Positions 16,431 to 24,479 are shown, counted from the first letter of the stretch. The stretch: DNA of 64,000 bases from an uncultured Bacteroides sp. (GCA_958453305.1 CAUDXH010000009.1:12085-76084); one strand, 5' to 3'. Made by a program: numbers and translations. Notes: generated by a model not told the origin, from the sequence alone.

Positions 16431-17429
16431 ATGAATACTCAGAATGAAATAGTAATTTATCAGATGCCCAATGGCGAGATGCAATTGGACGTAACTGTCA
16501 GTGGGGAGACTATATGGTTGACTCAGCGTCAAATAGCAGAATTATTCGGCACGAAGGTTCCGGCTATTTCTAAACATCTTAAGAACATCTTTGCATCAGG
16601 TGAACTTATAGAGGAAGTGGTTATTTCCAAAATGGAAACAACCACTAAGCATGGTGCAATGACCGGAAAAACGCAGACCAAAGAAACGAAATTTTACAAT
16701 CTTGATGCAATCCTTTCGGTTGGTTATCGCGTCAATTCAAAAAATGCAACCGCTTTCCGCATTTGGGCAAACAAAATCTTGAAACAATACCTACTTCAAG
16801 GTTATGCCATCAATGAGCGCATAGCCAGCCAGAAGTTCGATGAACTCAGCCAGTTGGTGAAAGTGCTGGGACGCACTATCCAGAATCAGGAGAAGTTGAC
16901 CGAGGACAGCCGTTCGCTGCTCAATGTCGTAGTGGACTATACTTATGCGCTCGATACGCTCGATCGTTACGACTATCAGGAGTTGACGATAGAAAAGACT
17001 ACACCCCGGGCAGCCTTTCATGCCACTTACGAAAATGCCATGGAGGTGATTCACCAACTGCATGAGAAGTTCGGAGGCAGTCCGTTTTTCGGCAATGAGA
17101 AAGACGACTCGTTCAAAAGTTCCATCGGGCAGATATACCAGACCTTCGGAGGCGAGGATCTTTATCCCTCGGTTGAAGAGAAGGCAGCCATACTGCTTTA
17201 CCTTGTCACCAAGAACCACTCCTTCAGCGATGGCAACAAACGTATCGCTGCCACGCTGTTCCTATGGTTTCTCAATGGCAATAGCATCCTTTACAATGAA
17301 GACGGCACCAAGCGTATTGCAGACAATACCCTGGTGGCGCTCACCCTGATGATAGCGGAAAGCCGTACAGAGGAAAAGGACACCATGCTGAAAGTGATTG
17401 TAAACCTTATCAACCAGAACAACAGATAG
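16431..17429 (+). CDS. RhuM-Fic/Doc fusion protein
   Basis: 332 residues. The N-terminal half (about 1-150) is the virulence RhuM-type domain, with IWLTQRQIAELFGTKVPAISKHLKNI, a winged-helix-like DNA-binding segment, and ETKFYNLDAILSVGYRVNSKNATAFRIWANK. The C-terminal half is a Fic/Doc fold with the active-site motif HSFSDGNKR starting at H263, which keeps the catalytic His, the acidic residue and the anion-binding GN(K)R. Fic enzymes transfer AMP or other phosphate groups to protein hydroxyls; Doc relatives act as toxins. No inhibitory (S/T)xxxE(G/N) helix or separate antitoxin was seen. RhuM genes are often carried in mobile or restriction loci, which fits the accessory setting here. Confidence 0.88.
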   Translation: MNTQNEIVIYQMPNGEMQLDVTVSGETIWLTQRQIAELFGTKVPAISKHLKNIFASGELIEEVVISKMETTTKHGAMTGKTQTKETKFYNLDAILSVGYRVNSKNATAFRIWANKILKQYLLQGYAINERIASQKFDELSQLVKVLGRTIQNQEKLTEDSRSLLNVVVDYTYALDTLDRYDYQELTIEKTTPRAAFHATYENAMEVIHQLHEKFGGSPFFGNEKDDSFKSSIGQIYQTFGGEDLYPSVEEKAAILLYLVTKNHSFSDGNKRIAATLFLWFLNGNSILYNEDGTKRIADNTLVALTLMIAESRTEEKDTMLKVIVNLINQNNR

Positions 17430-17527
17430 GGAAAATGAAGTCTGTTCAGCAGATTGATGTTGTGCATTTCTTTTTTGACAGGTAAGGCACTTATCTTTGC
17501 CTTTTTCAACCCTAAAAAAGATTTGCC

Positions 17528-17614
17528 ATGAAAAGAAAAGAAGAAGCTCCAGCCAAAGGAGCGGACACGGTAAAGGAGTGCCTGAAGAAATGGAATTGCC
17601 GCAGCGCAAGTTAA
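17528..17614 (+). CDS. Possible 28-residue peptide gene
   Basis: A frame encoding a lysine-rich 28-residue peptide (MKRKEEAPAKGADTVKECLK..) begins 28 bases after a TATCTTTG box at 17492-17499. A TTTG lies only 14 bases upstream of that box, shorter than the usual 19. No family is recognised. It could be the start of a truncated gene or spurious. Confidence 0.25.
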   Translation: MKRKEEAPAKGADTVKECLKKWNCRSAS

Positions 17615-17679
17615 GATTAAAAGAAGTCTTTAAATAGCCTTTAATCAAAGCGATTTGAGCAGGTTTACTGGGGTTTAAA

Positions 17680-17715
17680 TAGTGACTTTTATAGTGACTA
17701 TTGGGTGTAGTGACT
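17680..17715. repeat. Three direct TAGTGACT repeats beside tRNA-Phe
   Basis: TAGTGACT occurs at 17680-17687, 17692-17699 and 17708-17715. The cluster lies just outside the terminator of tRNA-Phe, a common integration target. The arrangement resembles integrase arm-binding sites, but no integrase gene is present. Confidence 0.45.
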
Positions 17716-17722
17716 AAAACGA

Positions 17723-17763
17723 AAAACTCCGAAATGCTTGCTAATGAAGTATTTCGGAGTTTT
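17723..17763 (-). terminator. Terminator of tRNA-Phe (bidirectional)
   Basis: AAAACTCCGAAAT at 17723-17735 pairs with ATTTCGGAGTTTT at 17751-17763, a 13-bp perfect stem flanked by A and T runs. It starts 6 bases downstream of the mature tRNA-Phe 3' end on the minus strand. Confidence 0.85.
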
Positions 17764-17768
17764 ACAAG

Positions 17769-17841
17769 TGGTGCCACCAGGAATCGAACCGGGGACACAA
17801 GGATTTTCAGTCCTTTGCTCTACCAACTGAGCTATGGCACC
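17769..17841 (-). tRNA. tRNA-Phe (GAA)
   Basis: A 73-base cloverleaf. The acceptor stem GGTGCCA pairs with TGGCACC, followed by discriminator A. The anticodon arm GGACTGAAAATCC carries GAA, and the T-arm CCGGTTCGATTCCTGG is standard. CCA is not encoded, as usual in Bacteroides. Confidence 0.97.
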
Positions 17842-17956
17842 GTTTTTGTTTTGCGTTGCAAAGGTATGAAAACTTTTTCAATCTACAAAACAAAATTGAA
17901 ATATTTTTGAAAAAATATCGAATTACGAATTTTTGATAAAAAAAGTCGCAGTATTC

Positions 17957-17987
17957 TTTGGCAATACCAAAATTATACCTACCTTTG
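17957..17987 (+). promoter_or_regulatory. Promoter of tRNA-Pro
   Basis: TTTG at 17957-17960 and TACCTTTG at 17980-17987 are 19 bases apart, an excellent Bacteroides promoter. The predicted start is about 23 bases before the mature tRNA-Pro. Confidence 0.75.
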
Positions 17988-18016
17988 CACCGCAATCAAG
18001 AAATAACGAGAGCAAT

Positions 18017-18089
18017 CGGAATGTAGCGCAGTTGGTAGCGCACTACGTTCGGGACGTAGGGGTCGGGCGTTCGAGTCGCCTCATTCCGA
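18017..18089 (+). tRNA. tRNA-Pro (CGG)
   Basis: A 73-base cloverleaf. The acceptor stem CGGAATG pairs with CATTCCG, discriminator A. The anticodon arm CTACGTTCGGGACGTAG has loop TTCGGGA with anticodon CGG for codon CCG. The D-arm GCGCAGTTGGTAGCGC is canonical. A terminator follows directly. Confidence 0.96.
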
Positions 18090-18094
18090 CAAGA

Positions 18095-18127
18095 AAAAGG
18101 CTTAACTGATTCAGTTAAGCCTTTTTT
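18095..18127 (+). terminator. Terminator of tRNA-Pro
   Basis: AAAAGGCTTAACTGA pairs with TCAGTTAAGCCTTTT, a near-loopless long stem followed by Ts, 6 bases after the tRNA. A strong Rho-independent terminator. Confidence 0.9.
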
Positions 18128-18156
18128 CTTTTATTTAAGAAGCGCAATTTCATCCA

Positions 18157-18190
18157 CAAAAAAAGAGAGCATCAATGCCCTCCTTTTTTT
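18157..18190 (-). terminator. Terminator of the rubredoxin gene
   Basis: The minus strand reads AAAAAAAGGAGGGCAT, a 3-base loop, then ATGCTCTCTTTTTTT, an imperfect stem ending in a T-run, 17 bases past the rubredoxin stop. Confidence 0.65.
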
Positions 18191-18206
18191 ATTATTTCAA
18201 CTCCAA

Positions 18207-18371
18207 TCAATCTTCTACCGGCTGAAAATCTTCCTTACCAACTCCACAAAGAGGGCAAACCCAATCTTCTGGAATATCTTCAAATGCAGTTCCCGGAGCG
18301 ATTCCACCTTCTGGATCACCTACTTCTGGATCATAAATCCAATCACAAACTGTGCAAACATACTTTTTCAT
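18207..18371 (-). CDS. Rubredoxin
   Basis: A 54-residue protein, the full normal rubredoxin length. Two CxxC knuckles, C6-x2-C9 (VCTVCDW) and C39-x2-C42 (WVCPLCG), bind one iron. The conserved aromatic and acidic core WIYDPEVGDPEGGIAPGT..F lies between. It carries single electrons in the cytoplasm and in anaerobes often serves oxygen or peroxide detoxification. It is a single-gene unit with its own -7 box (18417-18424) and terminator; the sirtuin gene lies upstream in the same direction. Confidence 0.96.
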   Translation of the reverse strand: MKKYVCTVCDWIYDPEVGDPEGGIAPGTAFEDIPEDWVCPLCGVGKEDFQPVED

Positions 18372-18416
18372 AATCTATTCTAATTAAAAATTAATCACTA
18401 TACTTTTTTGTTTTAG

Positions 18417-18424
18417 CAAATATA
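18417..18424 (-). promoter_or_regulatory. Putative -7 box of the rubredoxin gene
   Basis: The minus strand reads TATATTTG, 45 bases before the rubredoxin ATG, in the gap after the sirtuin gene. No clear -33 TTTG at the usual distance. Confidence 0.45.
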
Positions 18425-18441
18425 GGGAGAATATTTTTATC

Positions 18442-19143
18442 CTACACACCGTATAACATTTTTTTTAATTCAGCCACCCCTTCCGAAGCCCCCTTTTGAA
18501 TCACCGTAACCGGTCGCCCCGAAGAGATCTTCACTTCTTTCGGATCTATCAGATAAACAGGAACCCCTCTTGGAACGTAATTCAGCAAGCCTGCTGCCGG
18601 ATATACATTCAAAGAAGTTCCTATAATTACAAAGACATCAGCCTTCTCAACATAATCAATCGCAGTTTCAATCATCGGAACCACCTCGCCAAACCAAACA
18701 ATAAACGGACGAAGCTGTGAACCATCAGCTGCCAAATCGCCTATCTTTACCTCATATTCTTCCGGAAGCAACTCTTTCACATAAGCCGGATTATTAGGGT
18801 CGATGCTCGATGTAACCTTAGTCAACTCGCCATGCAAATGCACCACGTGCGAACTTCCTGCCCGTTCATGCAGATTATCTACATTCTGCGTAACAACCGT
18901 CACGTTAAAATCCTGCTCCATTTCAGCCAACAGCTCATGCCCCCTGTTCGGAGCCACTTCCAGCAACTGCTTTCGCCGCTCATTATAAAAATCAATCACA
19001 AGTTTTGGATTTGCCGCATACCCCTCAGGAGTAGCTACCTGCTCTACCGGATAACGGTCCCACAATCCACCTGAATCACGAAACGTGCTGATTCCGCTTT
19101 CAGCACTCATGCCCGCACCGGTCAAAACCACCAAATTCTTCAT
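18442..19143 (-). CDS. Sirtuin, NAD-dependent protein deacylase (CobB/Sir2 family)
   Basis: 233 residues. NAD-binding GAGMSAESGISTFR (9-22), TQNVDNLHERAG (85-96), the catalytic His104 in HLHGE, WFGE, and GTSLNVYPAAG are all present. Y53 and R56 (FYNERR) match the Y..R pair that in E. coli CobB and human SIRT5 binds succinyl or malonyl groups, so it is probably a class III deacylase. The whole protein has no cysteine, so the four-Cys zinc site of most sirtuins is missing. It is transcribed divergently from the FKBP gene at 19270. Confidence 0.93.
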   Translation of the reverse strand: MKNLVVLTGAGMSAESGISTFRDSGGLWDRYPVEQVATPEGYAANPKLVIDFYNERRKQLLEVAPNRGHELLAEMEQDFNVTVVTQNVDNLHERAGSSHVVHLHGELTKVTSSIDPNNPAYVKELLPEEYEVKIGDLAADGSQLRPFIVWFGEVVPMIETAIDYVEKADVFVIIGTSLNVYPAAGLLNYVPRGVPVYLIDPKEVKISSGRPVTVIQKGASEGVAELKKMLYGV

Positions 19144-19171
19144 AATATCCTATTTATTTTGTTTATAATCA

Positions 19172-19179
19172 CAAAAATA
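19172..19179 (-). promoter_or_regulatory. Putative -7 box of the sirtuin gene
   Basis: The minus strand reads TATTTTTG, 29 bases before the sirtuin ATG. A TTTG on the minus strand at 19195-19198 is only 15 bases upstream, shorter than the optimum of about 19. Confidence 0.4.
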
Positions 19180-19223
19180 AGAAATTTTATAAGTCAAACT
19201 ATTCAGCTTTCACAGAAAAAAGA

Positions 19224-19231
19224 TACCTTTG
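19224..19231 (+). promoter_or_regulatory. Putative -7 box of the FKBP gene pair
   Basis: TACCTTTG matches TAnnTTTG, 38 bases before the ATG at 19270. The -33 region is not a clear match. Confidence 0.45.
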
Positions 19232-19269
19232 CCCTCAATAAAAAATTAATTTAATGATAAAATCTATTT

Positions 19270-19854
19270 ATGAATAAATTTAGCTACGCCATTGGTCTGG
19301 GTATAGGCCAGAACCTTTTGGGCATGGGAGCCCGCAACATCGATGTAAATGACTTTGCACAGGCCATCAAAGACGTATTAGAAGGAAATCAAACAGCTAT
19401 CACACACACAGAAGCCCGTGAAATAGTAAACAAATATTTCACCGAGCTGGAAGAAAAGATGAATGCTGAGAACATAGCAAAAGGCAAAGCATTCCTTGAG
19501 GAAAACAAAAAGAACCCGAATATTGTTACATTACCAAGCGGACTTCAGTATGAAGTAATCAACGAAGGAAGCGGAAAGAAACCTCAGGCAACCGACCGTG
19601 TACGCTGTCATTATGAAGGCACACTGATTGACGGTACTCTGTTTGACAGTTCTATCAAACGCGGTGAACCAGCTGTATTCGGAGTAAACCAAGTAATCAA
19701 AGGATGGGTAGAAGCTTTACAGCTGATGACAGAAGGAGCAAAATGGAGACTTTACATTCCTTCTGATTTGGCTTACGGCGCTCAGGGAGCCGGAGAAATG
19801 ATACCTCCTCACAGCACACTTATTTTCGAGGTTGAATTAATCGAAGTACTTTAA
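19270..19854 (+). CDS. FKBP-type peptidyl-prolyl cis-trans isomerase (cytoplasmic)
   Basis: 194 residues. An N-terminal helical FKBP_N/Mip-type domain (1-80; MNKFSYAIGLGIGQNLLGMG) leads into an FKBP domain (about 85-194) with VRCHYEGTLIDGTLFDSS, VIKGWVEALQLM and the closing HSTLIFEVELIEV. No signal peptide is present, so it acts in the cytoplasm. It speeds proline isomerisation and may chaperone folding. A lipoprotein paralogue follows after 31 bases, likely in the same transcript. Confidence 0.94.
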   Translation: MNKFSYAIGLGIGQNLLGMGARNIDVNDFAQAIKDVLEGNQTAITHTEAREIVNKYFTELEEKMNAENIAKGKAFLEENKKNPNIVTLPSGLQYEVINEGSGKKPQATDRVRCHYEGTLIDGTLFDSSIKRGEPAVFGVNQVIKGWVEALQLMTEGAKWRLYIPSDLAYGAQGAGEMIPPHSTLIFEVELIEVL

Positions 19855-19885
19855 TAATCATAAAACTTTAAATACAAACGAGCAA

Positions 19886-20731
19886 ATGAAAAAAAGTTCA
19901 GTATTAATGATGCTGGCTGCTGCTGGTCTTGCATCATGTTCACATGCCCCACAAGCAAACTTAAAAAGTGACGTAGATTCTCTTTCTTATATGATGGGTA
20001 TTGCCACAACCCAAGGATTGATGGAATTTGTTCAAGGACAAGGAGTTGACTCTACTACCATGGCAAACTTCATCCAAGGTCTGGAACAAGGATGCAAAGA
20101 AACTGATGCAAAACAGAAAGCATACATGGTGGGTATGCAGATTGGTCAGCAGGTAAGCGGACAGATGTTTGAATACAGCAACCGCCGTATCTTCGGAGGA
20201 GATTCTGCACAGTCACTGAGTAAAGAAAACTACTTGGCCGGATTCGTTGCTGCTGTCAAAAAACAAACTTCTACATCGGCTACAGAGGCTGGAGCTTACG
20301 TTGAAAGCAAACAGCAGGAAGTAAAAGCAAAAGCGATGGAAGCTCAATATGCTGATTATAAAAAAGAAAATGAATCATTCCTTGCAAGCAACAAAGGTAA
20401 AGAAGGAATACAAACCACTGCCAGCGGCTTGCAGTACAAGGTAATCACCAAAGGTACAGGTGCCATTCCTACCGACAGCTCAACTGTAAAGGTGATGTAC
20501 AAAGGTACCTTGATTGACGGAACTGAGTTTGACAGCTCTAAAGATCCTATCACATTCGGTGTAAACCGTGTTATCAAAGGTTGGACAGAAGCTTTGACCA
20601 TGATGCCGGTTGGTTCAAAATGGGAATTATACATCCCTCAAGAACTGGGATATGGCGCACAGCAGGCTGGAAAAATCAAGCCTTTCTCTACTTTGATTTT
20701 CGAAGTTGAATTGTTAGGCATTGAAAAATAA
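19886..20731 (+). CDS. FKBP-type peptidyl-prolyl isomerase, lipoprotein
   Basis: 281 residues. The signal peptide ends in lipobox GLASC (Cys18), so it is membrane-anchored in the periplasm. FKBP_N helical domain at about 30-165, then an FKBP domain at about 185-281 with VKVMYKGTLIDGTEFDSS, VIKGWTEALTMM and FSTLIFEVELLGI. It is a paralogue of the upstream gene and probably helps fold envelope proteins. A terminator follows at 20768-20801. Confidence 0.94.
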   Translation: MKKSSVLMMLAAAGLASCSHAPQANLKSDVDSLSYMMGIATTQGLMEFVQGQGVDSTTMANFIQGLEQGCKETDAKQKAYMVGMQIGQQVSGQMFEYSNRRIFGGDSAQSLSKENYLAGFVAAVKKQTSTSATEAGAYVESKQQEVKAKAMEAQYADYKKENESFLASNKGKEGIQTTASGLQYKVITKGTGAIPTDSSTVKVMYKGTLIDGTEFDSSKDPITFGVNRVIKGWTEALTMMPVGSKWELYIPQELGYGAQQAGKIKPFSTLIFEVELLGIEK

Positions 20732-20767
20732 GCATCTGGTAAACAGGCTTTTATTAAACCAAATACG

Positions 20768-20801
20768 GGTGGAGTTTCTTTTATAAGACTCCACCTTTTT
20801 T
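20768..20801 (+). terminator. Terminator of the FKBP gene pair
   Basis: GGTGGAGT pairs with ACTCCACC, loop of about 15 bases, then a T-run. Rho-independent. Confidence 0.85.
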
Positions 20802-20842
20802 ATTTTCAACACACCCCAAAATCACAAGATTCTGCTCCTGAT

Positions 20843-20880
20843 AAAAAAAATGCCCTCGCCACCTATTGCAGCAAGGACAT
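20843..20880 (-). terminator. Terminator of the Na/Pi cotransporter gene
   Basis: On the minus strand TGTCCTTGC and GCGAGGGCA form a stem with a wobble pair, followed by eight Ts. It lies 37 bases past the transporter stop. Confidence 0.65.
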
Positions 20881-20917
20881 TCCATAATCCAAAACAAGGC
20901 TCTCAAGACCTTTATCT

Positions 20918-22612
20918 TCAAGCTTTTTTCTCTTTCGTATCTGTATGAGCCTCAACCACATTCACCACGTAGTCTCCTAATTTCTCACACTCGCCGATAA
21001 GATCCATGTAATGCACTCCCATCTGATAATCATACTTCTTATCGTTCACGTCAATCACATTCTGATTTTTCAGCTGATTGCGGTAATTGTTAATTTCATT
21101 CTCTAAATTGAATGATTTATTTACATCTACCTGATGATGCATATCCTCTACCAAACTTATCATTTGCGCCAAAGCCTGATCGGTCAGACTGAACATCTGC
21201 TCGATGTGTTCATACTGGCTTTCTGTAAAATCCACATTTCCACGGCGCTTACGGCTCAGCGTACGCGCTAAATTATAACAGCTGTCGCCTATGCTTTCTA
21301 TTTCAGTCACCTCACGAAGCATCTCGCGAATCTCAATCTTACTTTCCGAGCTCAAGCGTCCTTCAGAAACCTGATTCAGATAATTGGCAATTTCCACCTC
21401 CATGCTGTCACTGATATTCTCATACTTCTCAATCCGGCTGAACAGCTTATTGAAATCATTCTCATTTTCTGTATGCAGCAAATTCTTCACCATTCCGAAC
21501 ATACGATGAATACGTTCAGCAAACAAGTTGATTTCCTTACGGGCCTGAACAATAGACAGTTCAGCTGTTGAAAGCATACCACCCGTAATAAACTGAAGGC
21601 GGTATTCTTCTTCCTGTTCTTTTTGGGGAATAAGCCGGCAAACGGTTTTTTCGATAAACTTAACGAACCAAATCAAGATTAAAACGTTACATACATTGAA
21701 GCAGGTATGGAAAGCCGACAGCTTAAATGATACAGCTACTCCACCCGCATCACTGATATGCATTACATCGGATATAATCCAATTTACAGCCGACAGGAAC
21801 GGTTCAAAGATAGAAAGCACCCAAATCACACCAAACACGTTAAACATCAAGTGAGCAACCGCTGCACGCCGTGCCTGAGTATTAGCGGTAAGAGCTGCCA
21901 GGTTTGCAGTAATCGTGGTACCGATATTTTCACCTAAAACCAAGGCAGCTCCCAACTCAAAGCTAATCCATCCATTGGCACACATAATCAAGGTAATAGC
22001 CATGGTGGCTGCCGAAGCTTGCACTACCATGGTTAATATCGTACCGATCAGCACAAACAGAAGGACGGAGAAAAAACCCATATCCGTATAGTTCTGGACA
22101 AATGCCAGCATATCAGGGTTTTGACTTAAGTCGGGAGCGTTTGATTTCAGCAAGTTAAGCCCCATAAACAAGAAGGCAAAACCAAAAATAAATTCTCCGA
22201 TAGACTTTCGGGAACTTTTCTGGGAGAAGAGAAGGGGAATACCTATTGCCAGCAAAGGCAATGAAAAGGCAGAAATATCTACTTTAAAGCCAAGAGTTGA
22301 AATAATCCATGCGGTAACCGTTGTACCGATATTTGCCCCCATAATTACACCGATAGACTGGGACAAGGTCAAAAGACCCGCATTGACAAAACTCACAACC
22401 ATTACCGTTGTGGCTGAAGAAGATTGAATCAGTGCTGTAATCAGCATACCTGTTAACACTCCGGTTACCCGGTTGGTAGTCATTGCGGTTAAAATACTCC
22501 GCAAACGATCGCCCGCGAACTTTTGCAGTCCTTCACTCATGATTTTCATTCCATAGAGGAACAACGCCAACGAACCCAGCAGCGCTAAAAAATCATAAAA
22601 AGAATATTCCAT
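20918..22612 (-). CDS. Na/Pi cotransporter family protein with PhoU-like domain
   Basis: 564 residues. The membrane part (1-330) has the two inverted family repeats with QSSSATT (63-69) and QASAATM (198-204), plus GANIGTT (92-98) and GENIGTT (227-233). The C-terminal cytoplasmic part (about 345-560) is helical and PhoU-like. It is expected to import phosphate with sodium across the inner membrane. It is divergent from the kinase-like gene at 22702, with an 89-base gap in which no clear Bacteroides promoter was seen. Confidence 0.94.
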   Translation of the reverse strand: MEYSFYDFLALLGSLALFLYGMKIMSEGLQKFAGDRLRSILTAMTTNRVTGVLTGMLITALIQSSSATTVMVVSFVNAGLLTLSQSIGVIMGANIGTTVTAWIISTLGFKVDISAFSLPLLAIGIPLLFSQKSSRKSIGEFIFGFAFLFMGLNLLKSNAPDLSQNPDMLAFVQNYTDMGFFSVLLFVLIGTILTMVVQASAATMAITLIMCANGWISFELGAALVLGENIGTTITANLAALTANTQARRAAVAHLMFNVFGVIWVLSIFEPFLSAVNWIISDVMHISDAGGVAVSFKLSAFHTCFNVCNVLILIWFVKFIEKTVCRLIPQKEQEEEYRLQFITGGMLSTAELSIVQARKEINLFAERIHRMFGMVKNLLHTENENDFNKLFSRIEKYENISDSMEVEIANYLNQVSEGRLSSESKIEIREMLREVTEIESIGDSCYNLARTLSRKRRGNVDFTESQYEHIEQMFSLTDQALAQMISLVEDMHHQVDVNKSFNLENEINNYRNQLKNQNVIDVNDKKYDYQMGVHYMDLIGECEKLGDYVVNVVEAHTDTKEKKA

Positions 22613-22701
22613 TAGCTTTTCATTTAGGCTAAATTAGGCAGTTAAATGTTTTCTTCGTATATTAACTACCAGATTTAACGTTAGTAATACATATTACGAT
22701 T

Positions 22702-24366
22702 ATGCTACAAATATATTGCAAAAATACTAATTCAACAAAATCTTTTCCCGAAGGGAGTTCACTTTTGACTATTTATACTGGTTTTAATCTTCAAATGCCT
22801 TATGGTCCGGTCAGCGCAAAAGTAAACAACAAGGTAGAAAGCCTCGACTTCAGGGTGTATTATAATAAAGATGTTGAATTTCTAGACATCACCAGTGCTT
22901 CAGGTATGCGCACCTATGTACGGTCGCTTTGTTTCGTGCTGGTAAAAGCCGTAGAAGAACTTTATCCTGAAGGAAGCATTTCTCTGGAACACCCCGTTTC
23001 AAAAGGATATTATTGCAACCTGCATCTTGACCGGGGCATCGGATTAGACGATGTGATGCGCATCAAGCAAAAAATGCAGGAAATCATTCATGCAGATATT
23101 CCTTATCTGCGTATGGAATGTCACACCGAAGAAGTGGTACGTCTGTTCCGCCAACGCGGCATGCTCGACAAAGCCAAACTGCTGGAAACTTCCGGGCAGC
23201 TGTACTCCTACTACTATCGGTTAGGCGATACGGTAGATTATTATTACGGAAGTCTGGTTCCCAGCACTGGCTACCTCCACTTGTTTGACCTTGTTAAATA
23301 TTACGACGGACTGCTTTTACGCATCCCCAGTCGCAACAACCCCGAAAAGCTGGAAGAACTGGTAAAGCAAGAGAAAATGCTGGAGGTTTTTCAAGAATAT
23401 CACCGCTGGAACCAGATTCTCGGTATCAGTACCGTGGGCGACTTTAATATTGCCTGCAACAGCGGACATGCCACCGACCTCATCAATGTTTCCGAAGCGT
23501 TACAAGAAAAGAAAATCGCACGCATAGCCGATGAAATTACGCACCGCAACGAAAACGGGGAACGCGTAAAACTGGTGTTGATTTCAGGACCGTCATCCTC
23601 CGGGAAAACCACCTTCAGCAAACGCCTCAGCATCCAACTGATGACAAACGGTATGCGCCCCTACCCCATTTCACTGGATGACTATTTTGTAAACCGGGAA
23701 GATACGCCTCTCGACGAGAATGGGAAACATGACTTTGAGTCGCTCTATGCCCTCGACTTGCCTTTCTTTGAAAAACAGCTGAAAGCACTCTTGGCGGGTG
23801 AGGAAGTAGAGCTTCCACGCTTCAACTTTACAACCGGCAAGCGGGAAATGAGCGGCAAAAAACTGCGCGTGGATGAACACATGATTCTGATTCTTGAAGG
23901 CATACATGCGCTGAATCCGGCACTTACGCCTAACATTCCGGCTGCAAACAAATATAAAATCTATGTCTCGGCACTGACCACTATTTTGCTGGACAATCAT
24001 AATTATATTCCGACAACTGACAACCGACTGTTGCGCCGCATCATCCGCGACTACAAATACCGCAACTACTCGGCAGAGGAAACGATTGCTCGCTGGCCCA
24101 GCGTACGTGCCGGAGAGGATAAATGGATTTTCCCTTACCAGGAATATGCCGATGCCATGTTCAACTCTGCCTTGCTTTTTGAACTGGCTGTACTGAAAGA
24201 GAATGTGGAACCTGTGTTACGTAAAGTTCCGAACAGCTGTCCGGAATACTCGGAGGCTCACCGCCTGCTGCGTTTCCTCTCGTATTTCACTCCCGTACAG
24301 GATAAGGAGCTTCCGCCCACTTCCCTACTCCGAGAGTTTCTGGGAGGCAGCAGCTTCAATTATTAA
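22702..24366 (+). CDS. Nucleoside (uridine) kinase-like protein with TGS and tRNA-synthetase-type domains
   Basis: 554 residues. The N-terminal about 60 residues resemble a TGS domain. Residues about 60-240 resemble the second additional domain of threonyl-tRNA synthetase (HPVSKGYYCNLHLDRGI, then MECHTEEVVRLF). Residues about 285-500 are a phosphoribulokinase/uridine kinase fold with P-loop GPSSSGKT (296-303), SLDDYF and ILEGIHALNP. Such proteins in Bacteroidetes and Firmicutes are annotated as nucleoside kinases. The tRNA-synthetase-like part lacks a catalytic domain, so the role of the fusion is uncertain. Confidence 0.88.
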   Translation: MLQIYCKNTNSTKSFPEGSSLLTIYTGFNLQMPYGPVSAKVNNKVESLDFRVYYNKDVEFLDITSASGMRTYVRSLCFVLVKAVEELYPEGSISLEHPVSKGYYCNLHLDRGIGLDDVMRIKQKMQEIIHADIPYLRMECHTEEVVRLFRQRGMLDKAKLLETSGQLYSYYYRLGDTVDYYYGSLVPSTGYLHLFDLVKYYDGLLLRIPSRNNPEKLEELVKQEKMLEVFQEYHRWNQILGISTVGDFNIACNSGHATDLINVSEALQEKKIARIADEITHRNENGERVKLVLISGPSSSGKTTFSKRLSIQLMTNGMRPYPISLDDYFVNREDTPLDENGKHDFESLYALDLPFFEKQLKALLAGEEVELPRFNFTTGKREMSGKKLRVDEHMILILEGIHALNPALTPNIPAANKYKIYVSALTTILLDNHNYIPTTDNRLLRRIIRDYKYRNYSAEETIARWPSVRAGEDKWIFPYQEYADAMFNSALLFELAVLKENVEPVLRKVPNSCPEYSEAHRLLRFLSYFTPVQDKELPPTSLLREFLGGSSFNY

Positions 24367-24479
24367 CAGGTTCTGCATTTCTTTATCTATCATCCGGCAG
24401 ATTAAAAAAAAGGACGAAGGCAGGAAGATATGCAACAATATTTAAACTTCACAAGTGCGCAACTTTCAAGGAAAAATCT

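Larger units (their letters stand above)
17430..17768. other. Spacer between rhuM-fic and tRNA-Phe
   Basis: Holds a possible 28-codon gene with its own -7 box, three direct TAGTGACT repeats and the tRNA-Phe terminator. No larger gene is supported on either strand. Confidence 0.5.

Noticed and set aside
17262..17798. 178-codon minus-strand frame across the tRNA-Phe terminator
   Set aside because: It overlaps the intact RhuM-Fic gene, the TAGTGACT repeats and the start of the tRNA; no family resemblance.
16140..17841. Integrated island with attachment-site duplication at tRNA-Phe
   Set aside because: No second copy of the tRNA-Phe 3' end and no integrase were found; only a leftover remains possible.
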